From positions 1-64,000 of the forward strand of contig NZ_JAMHIV010000020.1 in the NCBI RefSeq assembly GCF_023897065.1: DNA of 64,000 nucleotides, in the 5' to 3' direction. Position numbers and translations under genes: made by a program. The notes beneath the pieces were generated by a model that made no database searches, was not told where the DNA came from, and saw only the letters and a program-made list of their open reading frames with translations. This document shows, piece after piece, positions 44,347 to 53,760 of the stretch (position 1 is the stretch's first letter; each line of letters opens with the position of its first letter). Source of the DNA: Crossiella sp. SN42 (GTDB taxonomy: Bacteria; Actinomycetota; Actinomycetes; Mycobacteriales; Pseudonocardiaceae).

Positions 44347-45723
44347 ATGTCAGCACATGAGGTCGACGTCGTGGTGATCGGGCTCGGCCCCGGTGGCGAG
44401 CAGGTGGCCAGTCAGCTCGCCGGAGCCGGGCTGAGGGTACTGGGCGTGGAGCGCAGGCTGGTCGGCGGGGAGTGTCCGTACTACGGGTGCATCCCGACCA
44501 AGATGATGGTGCGCGCCGCCGAGGTGGTCGCCGAGGCGCGCCGGGTGCCGGAACTGGCCGGGACCGCCACGGTGCTGCCGGACTGGTCCGCGGTCGCCGA
44601 GCGCATCCGCCGCGAGGCCACTGACAACTGGGACGACACGGTCGCGGTCCGCAGGCTGACCGACGCCGGCGCCGCCTTCCTGCGCGGCACCGGCAAGATC
44701 ACCGGCCCCGGCCGGGTCGAGGTCGTGGACGAGGACAACCAGACCCACCAGGTCACCGCGACCAAGGCCATCGTGCTCAACCCCGGCACCGAGCCACTGG
44801 TCCCGCCGATCCCCGGCCTGGCGGGCACCCCGTTCTGGACCAACCGCGAGGCCGTGCGCACCGAGTTCGTCCCGGACACCCTGGTGGTGCTCGGCGGCGG
44901 CGCCATCGGCCTGGAGTTCGCCCAGCTGTTCGCCCGCTTCGGCGCCGAGGTCAGCATCATCGAACCCCAGGACCACCTGGCCGCGGTGGAGGAACCCGAG
45001 GCAGCGGCCCTGCTGGCGGAGATCTTCGCCGACGAGGGCATCACCGTGCACACCGGCGCGGGCGCCGCCGCGGTCACCCACCAGAACAACGAGTTCCAGC
45101 TCGAACTGACCAACGGCACCACCGTCACCGCCGCCCACCTCCTGGTCGCCACCGGCCGCCGCACTGATCTCGAGGCCCTCGGCCTGGGCAATCTGGGCCT
45201 GGACACCACCGCCCGCACCATCCCCACTGACGACCGCCTCAAGGTCACCGACGGTGTGTGGGCGGTCGGCGACGTGGTCGGCCACGGCGCCTTCACCCAC
45301 ATGTCCATGTACCAGGCCGACATCGTCATCCGCGAGATCCTGGGCCGCCCCGGCCCCGCGGCGCAGTACCACGCCATCCCGAGGGTCACCTTCACCAACC
45401 CGGAGCTGGGTTCGGTCGGCCTGACCGAGAAGCAGGCGCGGGAGCAAGGTCGCGACATCCGCACCGGTCTCACCAAGCTGGAGCAGAGCTCCCGGGGCTT
45501 CGTGCACAAGGTCGGCAACCGAGGCCTGATCAAGGTCATCCTGGACACCAGCCAGAACACCCTCATCGGCGCCACCGCCATGGGCCCCGCCGGCGGCGAG
45601 ATCCTGGGCGCCCTGGCCATGGCCGTACACGCCCAGATCCCCCTGGAGACGCTGCAACAGTTCATCGGCGCCTACCCGACCTTCCACCGAGCCATCAGCG
45701 AAGCGATCAAGGACCTCGGCTGA
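44347..45723 (+). CDS. Class I pyridine nucleotide-disulfide oxidoreductase (dihydrolipoamide dehydrogenase-like)
   Basis: 458 residues. FAD site VVVIGLGPGGEQVASQLA; redox-active disulfide GGECPYYGCIPTK, with the CxxxxC of class I enzymes; NAD(P) site VVLGGGAIGLEFAQLF; C-terminal acid-base pair in YPTFHRAISEA. The active-site spacing, CPYYGC rather than CLNVGC, sets it apart from canonical Lpd and resembles the actinobacterial Lpd/mycothione or mercuric-reductase-like group. The substrate may be a low-molecular-weight thiol or a quinone. AAGGAGAG six bases upstream supports the ATG. It is divergent from the PKS operon with a long spacer, so co-regulation is possible. Confidence 0.85.
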   Translation: MSAHEVDVVVIGLGPGGEQVASQLAGAGLRVLGVERRLVGGECPYYGCIPTKMMVRAAEVVAEARRVPELAGTATVLPDWSAVAERIRREATDNWDDTVAVRRLTDAGAAFLRGTGKITGPGRVEVVDEDNQTHQVTATKAIVLNPGTEPLVPPIPGLAGTPFWTNREAVRTEFVPDTLVVLGGGAIGLEFAQLFARFGAEVSIIEPQDHLAAVEEPEAAALLAEIFADEGITVHTGAGAAAVTHQNNEFQLELTNGTTVTAAHLLVATGRRTDLEALGLGNLGLDTTARTIPTDDRLKVTDGVWAVGDVVGHGAFTHMSMYQADIVIREILGRPGPAAQYHAIPRVTFTNPELGSVGLTEKQAREQGRDIRTGLTKLEQSSRGFVHKVGNRGLIKVILDTSQNTLIGATAMGPAGGEILGALAMAVHAQIPLETLQQFIGAYPTFHRAISEAIKDLG

Positions 45724-45729
45724 CCGAGC

Positions 45730-45792
45730 TGTGGAAACCCGCTGACCTGCACTTTGTGGATAACGTCAGCCGGGGTGGCGCCCTGTGGATAC
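45730..45792 (+). promoter_or_regulatory. Cluster of three DnaA-box-like 9-mers
   Basis: TGTGGAAAC (45730-45738), TGTGGATAA (45755-45763) and TGTGGATAC (45784-45792) share one orientation. The middle one equals the reverse complement of the consensus DnaA box TTATCCACA. They follow the flavoprotein stop by 7 bp. There are no replication genes nearby, so an origin is unlikely; a DnaA-binding or titration site, or chance, is possible. Confidence 0.3.
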
Positions 45793-46076
45793 GCTGGGAA
45801 CCAAATCAGCGTTTCCCGCGTTGCGTGAACAATCGGAACGCGCGCCGCCCAGCCCCCCACCACAGGAGCCGCCCCACCAACCGACCCCAAGCGACCACCA
45901 GGGCACCGCGCCACGACGACCAGCAGAGCCCACTCCCAGCCGCAGAGCCCACTCCCGAGCAGCAGAGTCCGCCCACCCCGGCCAGCCACGACGACAGGGC
46001 CGAGAGGGCAGCGGACCGCGATGGCGAGGGACCGCGACGGCAAGCGACCGCGAGGACAAGGGGTACGCCCCGGCCT

Positions 46077-46265
46077 GGCCCGTGTGCTGGGGCCCTGGCG
46101 TGGCCGGGCGTGCCGGAGCCCAGGCGTGGCTCGGTGGCGTGGCTCGGTGCGCGGGAGCCCCGCGTGGCCCGGTGTGCCGGAGTTCCCCGCGTGGCCCGAT
46201 GCGCTGGAGCCCTCGGGTGGCCCGTTGCGCTGGAGCCCCGGCGTGGCTGGCGTGCTCGAGGCGTC
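46077..46265. repeat. Degenerate tandem repeat of about 25 bp between the flavoprotein and ilvD genes
   Basis: Within the 549-bp spacer, a unit of about 22-27 bp resembling GTGCGCTGGAGCCCCGCGTGG plus CCCG recurs about seven times with substitutions and small length changes, up to the ilvD stop. The rest of the spacer (45793-46076) is Pro/Ala-codon-like G+C-rich sequence without a convincing gene. Lack of exact spacing rules out CRISPR. Similar simple-sequence drift is seen at 62259-62725. Confidence 0.65.
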
Positions 46266-46272
46266 CGCGGGC

Positions 46273-47961
46273 CTAGCCGCAGACCGCCCCGGTGCTCGCC
46301 GACCCGACCAGCTTGGCGTACTTGGCCAGCACGCCCCGCGCGTACCCGTGCCGCCGCGGCTGCCACCCCACCCGCCGGGCGGCCAACTCCTCCTCGGTCA
46401 CGGACAGGTCCAGGCGGCCCTCGGCCACGTCCAGGCGGATTCGGTCGCCGTCGCGGATGAAGGCGATCGGGCCGCCGTCGACCGCTTCCGGCGCCACGTG
46501 GCCGACGCACAGGCCCGTGGTGCCGCCGGAGAAGCGGCCGTCGGTCAGCAGGAGCACGTCCTTGCCCAGGCCCGCGCCCTTGATCGCGCCGGTGATGGCC
46601 AGCATCTCGCGCATGCCGGGGCCGCCCTTGGGGCCCTCGTACCTGATCACCACCACGTCGCCTGCGGTGATGGTGCCGTTTTCCAGGGCGTCCATGGCGG
46701 CGCGTTCGCCTTCGAAGACGCGGGCGGTGCCCTCGAAGACGGTTTCGTCGAAGCCCGCGGACTTCACCACCGCGCCGTCGGGGGCCAGGGTGCCGCGCAG
46801 GATGGTGATGCCGCCGGTGGGGTGGATGGGGTTGGCCAGGGCGCGGATGACCTGGCCGTCGGGGGCGGGGGCGTTGAGCTCCGCCAGGTTCTCGGCCATG
46901 GTGCGGCCGGTGACGGTGAGCGTGTCGCCGTTCAGGAGGCCGGCTTCGAGCAGGAGTTTGAGCACCACCGGGATGCCGCCGATGCGGTCCACGTCGTACA
47001 TCACGTGTCGCCCGAACGGCTTGAGGTCGCCCAGGTGGGGAACTTTCGCGCCGATGCGGGTGAAGTCGTCCAGGGTCAGTTCGACCTCGGCCTCGTGTGC
47101 GATGGCCAGCAGGTGCAGCACCGCGTTGGTGGAGCCGCCGAGGGCCATCACCACCGCGATGGCGTTCTCGAACGCGGGCTTGGTCAGGATGTCGCGGGCG
47201 GTGATGCCCTGCCGGAGCAGTTCCACCACCGCCTCGCCGGAGCGGCGGGCGTAGCCGTCGCGTCGCCGGTCCACCGCGGGGGGCGCGGCCGAGCCGGGTA
47301 GCGACATACCCAGGGCCTCGGCCGCGCTGGCCATGGTGTTCGCGGTGTACATGCCGCCGCAGGCGCCCTCGGTCGGGCAGACCGCGCGTTCGATCGCGTC
47401 CACGTCCGCGCGGCTCATCAGCCCGCGCGCGCACGCCCCGACCGCCTCGAAGGCGTCGATCAGGGTCACCTCGCGCTCGGTGCCGTCCGACATGGTGGCC
47501 CGGCCCGGCATGATCGAGCCCGCGTACAGGAACACCGCGGCCAGGTCCAGCCGCGCCGCGGCCATCAGCATTCCCGGCAGCGACTTGTCGCACCCGGCCA
47601 GCAGCACCGAGCCGTCCAGCCGCTCGGCGCCCATCACCGTCTCCACCGAGTCCGCGATCACCTCCCGGGACACCAGCGAGAAGTGCATGCCCTCGTGGCC
47701 CATGGAGATCCCGTCGGAGACCGAGATCGTGCCGAACTGCAACGGGAAACCCTCGGCCGCGTGCACGCCCTCCTTGACCGCCGCGGCCAATCTGTCCAGT
47801 GACAAGTTGCAGGGGGTGATCTCGTTCCAGGAGGAGGCGACCCCGATCTGCGGCTTCTCCCAGTCCGCGTCGGAGAAGCCCACGGCGCGCAGCATGCCGC
47901 GCGCCGCCGCCCGTTCCAGACCATCGGTGACATCCCGGCTGCGCGGTTTCAGATCGGCCAT
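46273..47961 (-). CDS. ilvD: Dihydroxy-acid dehydratase
   Basis: 562 residues, full length. Iron-sulfur and substrate motifs are all present: [59 protein letters not shown] in successive parts, and [20 protein letters not shown]. It dehydrates 2,3-dihydroxy-isovalerate or -methylvalerate in valine and isoleucine synthesis. No other ilv gene is in the window, which is common since ilvD is often separate in actinobacteria. The 5' end is 41 bp from the next minus-strand gene, with which it might share a transcript. Confidence 0.96.
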   Translation of the reverse strand: MADLKPRSRDVTDGLERAAARGMLRAVGFSDADWEKPQIGVASSWNEITPCNLSLDRLAAAVKEGVHAAEGFPLQFGTISVSDGISMGHEGMHFSLVSREVIADSVETVMGAERLDGSVLLAGCDKSLPGMLMAAARLDLAAVFLYAGSIMPGRATMSDGTEREVTLIDAFEAVGACARGLMSRADVDAIERAVCPTEGACGGMYTANTMASAAEALGMSLPGSAAPPAVDRRRDGYARRSGEAVVELLRQGITARDILTKPAFENAIAVVMALGGSTNAVLHLLAIAHEAEVELTLDDFTRIGAKVPHLGDLKPFGRHVMYDVDRIGGIPVVLKLLLEAGLLNGDTLTVTGRTMAENLAELNAPAPDGQVIRALANPIHPTGGITILRGTLAPDGAVVKSAGFDETVFEGTARVFEGERAAMDALENGTITAGDVVVIRYEGPKGGPGMREMLAITGAIKGAGLGKDVLLLTDGRFSGGTTGLCVGHVAPEAVDGGPIAFIRDGDRIRLDVAEGRLDLSVTEEELAARRVGWQPRRHGYARGVLAKYAKLVGSASTGAVCG

Positions 47962-48002
47962 GTCCGCCGACGCTACTCCCCGTCACCCCGCCCCGCGCGT
48001 CC

Positions 48003-48500
48003 TCAGGTCAGCTGTTCCACGCGGGACTCCGCGCGCTCCGCCTCGCCCTCGCGCCAGGTCCGCCAGGCCCGCCCGTCCTCCTCGAACCGGACGAACCCGG
48101 CGGAGAGCACGTCGAAGGCGAAGCAGTGGTACGGCTCCGGTGGCCGCCACCCGGTCCGGGCGAAGATCGCCTCTTCGTAGACCGCCTTGGCCGACTGGGT
48201 CAGCTCGACCACCCGTCCGTAGATCTTCACATCGCCCAGCGGGTTCTCCTTGCCCGGCGGCAGCGAGTGCGCCGTGACCCGCGGATCCCGCAGCAGGTCG
48301 GCGAGCTTGGTCGACGGGGTCATCATGCCGAAGCAGAAGTCGGCCCCGGTGAAGTCGCACTCCACCGCGCTGATCCGCGGCGACCCGTCCCGCCGCACCG
48401 TGCCCAGCAACACCAGCTGGTCCTGCTCGAACCGTTGCCTGGCCAGCCCCGCCAGCACCGGGGCCGCCTTCTCGAAGTCCTGCCATCGCATGCCCGCCAT
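48003..48500 (-). CDS. Pyridoxamine 5'-phosphate oxidase-like FMN/F420-binding protein
   Basis: 165 residues from ATG 48500; another ATG three codons in is equally possible. The split-barrel fold shows LVLLGTVRRDGSPRISAVECDF, STKLADLLRDPRVTAHSL and KIYGRVVELT. Such small proteins bind FMN, F420 or heme and act as reductases or oxidases, and the substrate cannot be deduced. It is divergent from the WYL regulator with only 35 bp between start codons, so the promoters must overlap and co-control by that regulator is plausible. Confidence 0.82.
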   Translation of the reverse strand: MAGMRWQDFEKAAPVLAGLARQRFEQDQLVLLGTVRRDGSPRISAVECDFTGADFCFGMMTPSTKLADLLRDPRVTAHSLPPGKENPLGDVKIYGRVVELTQSAKAVYEEAIFARTGWRPPEPYHCFAFDVLSAGFVRFEEDGRAWRTWREGEAERAESRVEQLT

Positions 48501-48535
48501 GCTGCCGCCGATACCTGACAGAACACGGCAGGAAT

Positions 48536-49522
48536 GTGGTGCAGACTTCAGAGGTGCGCGCCTCCCGACTGCTGTCGCTGCTCCTGCTGCTCCAGACCAG
48601 GGGCCGGCTCACCGCGCAGGAGCTGGCCGAGGAACTGGACGTCTCGGTCCGCACCGTCTACCGCGACGTGGAGTCGCTGAGCAGCGCGGGCGTCCCGGTC
48701 TACGCCGACCGCGGCCCGGCGGGCGGCTACCAGCTGCTGGACGGCTACCGCACCCGCCTCACCGGCCTGACCAGCACCGAAGCCGGCGCGCTCGCCCTGG
48801 CCGGGCTGCCGGACCAGGCCGCCGAACTGGGCCTGGGCACCGTGCTGGCCGCCGCCCGCCTCAAGCTCGACGCCGCCCTGCCACCCAGCCTGCGCGAGGG
48901 CGCCCACCACGTCCGCGACCGCTTCCACCTGGACGCCCCCGGCTGGTTCGCCGACGCCGACCGCCCGCCGCACCTGCAGGCGCTGGCCACCGCGGTCTGG
49001 GAACAACGCCCGGTCAAGATCACCTACCGCCGCTACCGCCAGCCCGACCGCGAGTCCGTGGTGCACCCGCTCGGCCTGGTGCTCAAGGCGGGCACCTGGT
49101 ACCTGGTCGCCGAGGCCGACCGGGTGCGCACCTACCGCGCCAACCGGATCAGCGCCGCCGAGGTCCAGGACACCCCGTTCACCCGCCCGCCCGAGTTCGA
49201 CCTCAGCGCCTACTGGCAGCAGTGGTCAGCCGAGTTCCAGTCCACTGTGTACAAAGGCGAGGCGCGGATCCGGGTGTCCCCCAAGGCGATGCGCGGGATC
49301 TTCACCGCGGGCCCGGTGGTGGCCGCGAAGGTCCGCGGCACCGAACCGGGCCCGGACGGCTGGCGCGAAGTCGTGGTCCCGATCGAGACCCACGAGATCG
49401 CCCAGTCCGACTTCCTGCGCTACGGCCCGGAAATCGAGGTGCTGGAACCCGCGGAGCTCCGCGAGTCCATCGCCAGGGCCGCCGAGGAGATGGTCACGCG
49501 GTACCGGGGCGGCGGGCGATGA
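48536..49522 (+). CDS. WYL-domain transcriptional regulator (YafY/DeoR-type HTH)
   Basis: 328 residues. An N-terminal winged helix (about 5-60, RLLSLLLLLQTRGRLTAQELAEEL, VSVRTVYRDVESLSSAGVPVY) is followed by GPAGGYQLLDGYRTRLTGLT. The WYL domain (about 145-220: PVKITYRRY, HPLGLVLKAGTWYLVAEAD, RTYRANRIS) and a WCX C-terminal region complete it. WYL proteins bind nucleic acids or nucleotides and often regulate metabolic, DNA-damage or defence genes. The GTG at 48536 is assumed; a GTG six codons later is possible. Its 3' end overlaps the convergent ridA gene by 29 bp. Confidence 0.9.
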   Translation: MVQTSEVRASRLLSLLLLLQTRGRLTAQELAEELDVSVRTVYRDVESLSSAGVPVYADRGPAGGYQLLDGYRTRLTGLTSTEAGALALAGLPDQAAELGLGTVLAAARLKLDAALPPSLREGAHHVRDRFHLDAPGWFADADRPPHLQALATAVWEQRPVKITYRRYRQPDRESVVHPLGLVLKAGTWYLVAEADRVRTYRANRISAAEVQDTPFTRPPEFDLSAYWQQWSAEFQSTVYKGEARIRVSPKAMRGIFTAGPVVAAKVRGTEPGPDGWREVVVPIETHEIAQSDFLRYGPEIEVLEPAELRESIARAAEEMVTRYRGGGR

Positions 49523-49877
49523 GCTCGATCTCCACCGCCGCCCCCAGCGGCAACCCCGCCACGCCGATGGTGGTGCGCGCCGGGAACGGCTCGGCGAACT
49601 GCTCGGCGTAGACCGCGTTCATCTCGGCGAAATCGGCCATGTCGGTCAGGAACACGGTGCACTTCACCACATCGTCCGGGGTCAGTCCGGCGGCGGTCAG
49701 CACCGCGAACAGGTTCGCGAAACACTGCCGGGTCTGCTCGCCGACCGAGCCTTCGACGAGCTTTCCGTCCGGTCCGATCGGCGTCTGGCCGGAGAGGTGC
49801 ACGAACGGATCGGCGTTCACGGCATGCGAATACGGCCCGACGGCCACGGCTCCTGGGGCGTTGACGGCTTTCCTCAT
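49494..49877 (-). CDS. RidA-family (YjgF/YER057c/UK114) protein
   Basis: 127 residues. Features are GAVAVGPYSHAV, VHLSGQTPIGPDG and TIGVAGLPLGAAVEIELIAR. The conserved catalytic Arg of true imine deaminases lies in the PARTTIGVAGLP motif and is present. RidA enzymes hydrolyse reactive enamine/imine intermediates released by pyridoxal-phosphate enzymes such as threonine dehydratase. Linkage to ilvD three genes away may be meaningful for branched-chain amino-acid metabolism. Confidence 0.9.
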   Translation of the reverse strand: MRKAVNAPGAVAVGPYSHAVNADPFVHLSGQTPIGPDGKLVEGSVGEQTRQCFANLFAVLTAAGLTPDDVVKCTVFLTDMADFAEMNAVYAEQFAEPFPARTTIGVAGLPLGAAVEIELIARRPGTA

Positions 49878-49889
49878 GCCGCCAGCCTG

Positions 49890-52800
49890 TCACCGAGTCC
49901 TGTGTGCTCGAAGTGATTTCGCCAGCAACTCCTGAGTCGAGTCGTCTTCCCGGATGCCTGCGGTCCACATCAGGTCGAGCAGGTAGCGCAGGCTCAGGTC
50001 ATCGCGGTACCGGTCGAACGGCATGAGCCCGAGTTGCTTCAGCAGGTCACAGCCACTCGGCAGCAACATCGCGAGCACGTGCTTGGCCTCGGCCAGGCGG
50101 TAGTTCTCCCGTACCGCCCTGAGCACCACACCTGCGCTCCGACACGGGTGCTGGCCTCGGATGTCAGCGAGCTGAATCGAGGACATATAACGAAAAACCA
50201 GTTCGGTGACGCCGTGGTGCGGACCGGTGATCCTGGCGATCTGGGCCAAGCGCGGCAACGGTTCCCGCCCGTCGGCGATCAGCGCGCGCAGCGGTGAGAC
50301 CTCGTTGGCGAGCTGGTTCGCGACGGCAATCCGGACCTTGGCCAGTTCGCGACGGTTGTGGTCGACCACCAGCCGGGCGAGTTCGTCGATCGTGCCTTGC
50401 GGCAGGGAGAACAGTGGCCCCGGTAGATCGGTCAATGCCCACCGGCACAGCTGCCAGGCCTCGGTCGCGCTGGCGAAACTGGCCAGCGCCACGGCGATTT
50501 CGGCGTCCAGCGCCCGCTCGTGGTAGGTCGACAGGGTGGTGAGGCGGTTCAGCAGCTCGACGCGTTCCCGCGTGGTTCCCGGCGTGGCCAAGGCGTTGAG
50601 CACCGGCGCGGCCCAGGGCGCGCCGGCCAGGATGGACCGGGCGATGCTGTCGGCACCGTGGTGGTGGAGCAACCAGTCCAGTGCGCCCGGTTCGGCCTGG
50701 GCACAGAACTCGACGATGGCGCTGGCCTCGGCGCGGCTCACCCCGATAACGCAGGCGGCCAGTCGGCGCACGTTTGTCTTGGAAACGGCGTGCAAGGAGT
50801 CGCGCAGCAGCGGCAGTGCGGCGTAGACGTGTTCCGGTGGCCGGGAATCGTGGGCCAGCTCCCTGGCAGGCCAGTCCGAGTCGGTCAGCAGGCTCGGTTC
50901 GGCGCGCGCTCGCAGCACGGTGAACCGGCCGCTGAGGTCGATGCCTTCCTGCTTCAGGCTGCGCTCGATGTAGTCGAGCATCCGGCGTTCCGGATCGGCT
51001 TCCACCGTGGGGATCCCGGCCAGGCCCAGGGTCACGTGGTCGGCGAGGGCGCTGGCCGCGTTGAACACAGTTTGCAAGCGGCCGGTGGCCTGCGGAGTGC
51101 GGAACTCCTGCTGCAACCGCAACGTGATCGTCGTCCCTGCCCGGGTGGCGATCTGGATACCGGCGATCGCGCTGAGCGTCTCCCAGGAGAACCAGGCCCG
51201 CCACAGGTGGGTCAGCTGGTCCCAGGGACGCTGGTCCTCGGGACCGATCAGGGGTTCGTGCAGCTGGTACTCGCCGTCGGCGAGCGCCGCGCGCAGCAGC
51301 ACCAGGTTGAGGCTGTACAGGGCGAGGTGTGCCAGCAGTGGCTTGCGATCGAGCGGGCAGTTGCCGGGTGGCGGCAGGAAGGTTTCCGTGCTGTAGAGGA
51401 CGGCCCGCAGGTGGTGGTGGGTGAGGGCGTCCAGTGCCGCCAGGTCCGCCGCGGTGGTGCGGTGCCTCGCCCACTCGCGCAGCAGCTGCAACAGCATCGG
51501 GCGGGTGTGCAGCGGGGCGTGGATCAGGCAGGCGAACCAGTCACTGGACAGGCGGGCGCGGTCCGGGTCGCCGTCCAGGGAGCGGACGGTCGCGGTTTCG
51601 CGGATCACCTGGCGCAGCAGGAAGTCCGCGGCCAGGAACTCGCCGAAGGTGTTGTGCAGGAACTCGTACGCCTTGGCGTCCTCGACCCGGCCCCTGGACT
51701 CGTGGATGAAGAAGAAGCTGCCCACCAGCAACTCGGCCTGGGACAGGCGTCTGCCGCCGCCGTCAGGAACAGTCCTGGAGCGGTTGAAGTAGGCCAGATC
51801 CGCGTTCAGGTCCTGGGCGAGGATGTGCACCGCGTGCCGGTTGAACATGCCGATCGCGGCCACGCCAAGGCGTTCCACGTCCGACTCGACCATTGTGGAC
51901 AGATCATCGGCGCAGCGGTCGGCCGGGTCCTTGGCGCGTTCGCGGCGGATGAACTCGGTGATGAGGCTGTGGTACAGCTGGGTCCGGTCCAGCTCGGTGG
52001 CGGCGGCCAGCGGTCGCACGGTGGCGTCGTAGATGGCCAGCATGAGCAGCAGCAGCGGTTGCTCGGCCAGTTCGACCAGGGCGGGGGAGCCGGGCACCTG
52101 GAACCGGCGGGCGTTGTGCTCATTCCAGATCCGGGCCCAGGTCTCCCGGCGCGGCGCGTCGAACTCCAGCAGGCGCAGCACGGTGCTGCCCGGCGGCACC
52201 GCGGCCTTGTCGATCAGGGTGATCCGGCTGGTCACCAGGACCCGCAGCGGACGGCCGTGCCGGGCCTCGCGGACCTGGAAGCCGTGCACCCGGGAGAGGT
52301 AGTCGGCGAAAACCTTTCCGTTGGCCTGCAACAGTTCGTCGTAGCCGTCCAGGATCACCAGCGGCGGACTGTCCACTCTGGACTCAGCGAAGTCGGTCCA
52401 CGGCTGGGTCAGGCCGGTGTCCCGCTTGAGCTGGAGCTCCAGCTGGTCCTGCAGGTCCTGTTCCGGGTCGATGTCGCGCAGCTCCACCCGCACCACGGTG
52501 AACGCGGGCGCGGCCAGCCGGGCGGCGAGCACCTCGGTCAGCAGTGACTTGCCCGAGCCCGGATGGCCGAGCACGAGCAGCGGGTGCTCGGTGCTGTGCG
52601 GGGAACCCAGGTAGCGCAACAGGAAGTCGCCGAGATCGGACCGCGCCGGGGCCGCCGCCCAGGACGGCTCGTGTTCGAGCCGGTCGCCGTCGCCGCAGCG
52701 GAGCACCTTGAACGCCTGCGGCACAAAGGCATCCGCCTTGGCTGGATAGGTCAGCCCGTCCTGCGCGCCGTCGCCGAAGACCGGCGCGGCCAGCTTGCCC

Positions 52801-53567
52801 GCGTACTCCGCGGACAGCGCCGTGGCCACCCGGTCCGCGCGGGCCGCCGGGGTCATCGCCTCGACGGTGGCCGCCAGCGCGCGCAGCCCCAGGTCGATGC
52901 CCTCGGCGCGGGCGTGATCCCGCCGCATGGTCCACGCGCAGAACTCCGGACTGCTCGCCATCAGGCGCAGCAGTTGCGCCTGGTAGACCTCCTCGGCCGC
53001 CTCGGTGGCCCGCCGGATGCCCTCCGACAGCTCCCGCTGCCGCGCTCCCGGCACCCGTTCGCGCACCGCCAGACCCTGGGCGAAGACCATGAACTGGGTG
53101 CTCAGCAGCTGGTGGTAGGCCTGGCGCTGGGCGGTGGAGAGCGCCGGATCAACCGGGTGCGGCAGGGACAGCGTCACCCGGTCGCCGACACTGGCGCCGG
53201 CCAACTGGACCCGGTCTGTCTCGGTCAGCGCCACCTCGGCCAGGAACTGGGGCAGCTCGGCCTCCAGCGCGTCGAAGAAGGCGGTGAAGGTGATCAGGTA
53301 GTTCGCCGCGGCCATCCGCCGCGCCCGCGCCAGGAAGTTCCCCTCGCCCCGCCCGAGCAGCTTGCGCGCCACCGCCTGCCCCAGCTTGCTGACCTCGTTC
53401 TTCGCCCCGAGCAGCGACAACGCCCCCGGCGTCACCGCCACCCCCAGCGCCAGCAGCCCGACCGCGGCCAGCCGGTCCACTGCCTCCACCGCCTTGCTGT
53501 CTCCCGCCTGCCGCACCAGCTTCTGGACCTGGGCGAAGGTGATCGCGGTAGCACTGTCCGACCCCAT
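49890..53567 (-). CDS. NACHT-domain STAND NTPase with helical N-terminal domain
   Basis: 1225 residues from the ATG at 53567. Reading further upstream would run into the divergent idi gene. The N-terminal 270 residues are helical with a hydrophobic patch (VGLLALGVAVTPGALSLLG), like the NACHT N-terminal helical domains of actinobacteria. The NACHT core has the P-loop LVLGHPGSGKSLLTEVLA (about residue 338), Walker B VILDGYDELLQ (about 405), sensor RVLVTSRITL and a winged-helix region ending in FLHNTFGEFLAADFLL. The C-terminal 500 residues are helical and leucine-rich, probably the sensor. Bacterial NACHT proteins protect against phage in several tested cases; defence here is inference. No effector nuclease or TIR domain is visible. 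Confidence 0.85.
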   Translation of the reverse strand: MGSDSATAITFAQVQKLVRQAGDSKAVEAVDRLAAVGLLALGVAVTPGALSLLGAKNEVSKLGQAVARKLLGRGEGNFLARARRMAAANYLITFTAFFDALEAELPQFLAEVALTETDRVQLAGASVGDRVTLSLPHPVDPALSTAQRQAYHQLLSTQFMVFAQGLAVRERVPGARQRELSEGIRRATEAAEEVYQAQLLRLMASSPEFCAWTMRRDHARAEGIDLGLRALAATVEAMTPAARADRVATALSAEYAGKLAAPVFGDGAQDGLTYPAKADAFVPQAFKVLRCGDGDRLEHEPSWAAAPARSDLGDFLLRYLGSPHSTEHPLLVLGHPGSGKSLLTEVLAARLAAPAFTVVRVELRDIDPEQDLQDQLELQLKRDTGLTQPWTDFAESRVDSPPLVILDGYDELLQANGKVFADYLSRVHGFQVREARHGRPLRVLVTSRITLIDKAAVPPGSTVLRLLEFDAPRRETWARIWNEHNARRFQVPGSPALVELAEQPLLLLMLAIYDATVRPLAAATELDRTQLYHSLITEFIRRERAKDPADRCADDLSTMVESDVERLGVAAIGMFNRHAVHILAQDLNADLAYFNRSRTVPDGGGRRLSQAELLVGSFFFIHESRGRVEDAKAYEFLHNTFGEFLAADFLLRQVIRETATVRSLDGDPDRARLSSDWFACLIHAPLHTRPMLLQLLREWARHRTTAADLAALDALTHHHLRAVLYSTETFLPPPGNCPLDRKPLLAHLALYSLNLVLLRAALADGEYQLHEPLIGPEDQRPWDQLTHLWRAWFSWETLSAIAGIQIATRAGTTITLRLQQEFRTPQATGRLQTVFNAASALADHVTLGLAGIPTVEADPERRMLDYIERSLKQEGIDLSGRFTVLRARAEPSLLTDSDWPARELAHDSRPPEHVYAALPLLRDSLHAVSKTNVRRLAACVIGVSRAEASAIVEFCAQAEPGALDWLLHHHGADSIARSILAGAPWAAPVLNALATPGTTRERVELLNRLTTLSTYHERALDAEIAVALASFASATEAWQLCRWALTDLPGPLFSLPQGTIDELARLVVDHNRRELAKVRIAVANQLANEVSPLRALIADGREPLPRLAQIARITGPHHGVTELVFRYMSSIQLADIRGQHPCRSAGVVLRAVRENYRLAEAKHVLAMLLPSGCDLLKQLGLMPFDRYRDDLSLRYLLDLMWTAGIREDDSTQELLAKSLRAHRTR

Positions 53568-53590
53568 GGCAGGGGTGTCGCGGAACGTGT

Positions 53591-53610
53591 CCGATTGGTT
53601 ACCGATTGGT
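53591..53610. promoter_or_regulatory. 11-bp-spaced direct repeat between the NACHT and idi genes
   Basis: CCGATTGGT occurs at 53591-53599 and again at 53602-53610, exactly one helical turn apart. The repeats lie 24-43 bp upstream of the NACHT start within the 193-bp divergent spacer, probably overlapping its promoter. This is the geometry used by OmpR/SARP-type winged-helix dimers. The binding protein is unknown. Confidence 0.4.
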
Positions 53611-53760
53611 GCCGGACGGCTGAGCGCGCGGGCGGTGCGGCACACCGGAAGAAGTACCGTGGTGGTCGAGCTGATGCACTCTGCCGGTGCATGGACCCGG
53701 GCGGAACCCCTCATTACGGTGGCTCCCGACCAGGCGCAACATGGATACAAAGGGGTCAGG

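Noticed and set aside
45730-45792. Chromosomal origin of replication
   Set aside because: Only three boxes, no AT-rich unwinding region and no dnaA, dnaN or gyrase genes nearby.
46077-46265. CRISPR array
   Set aside because: Units vary in sequence and length, there are no unique spacers of constant size and no cas genes in the window.
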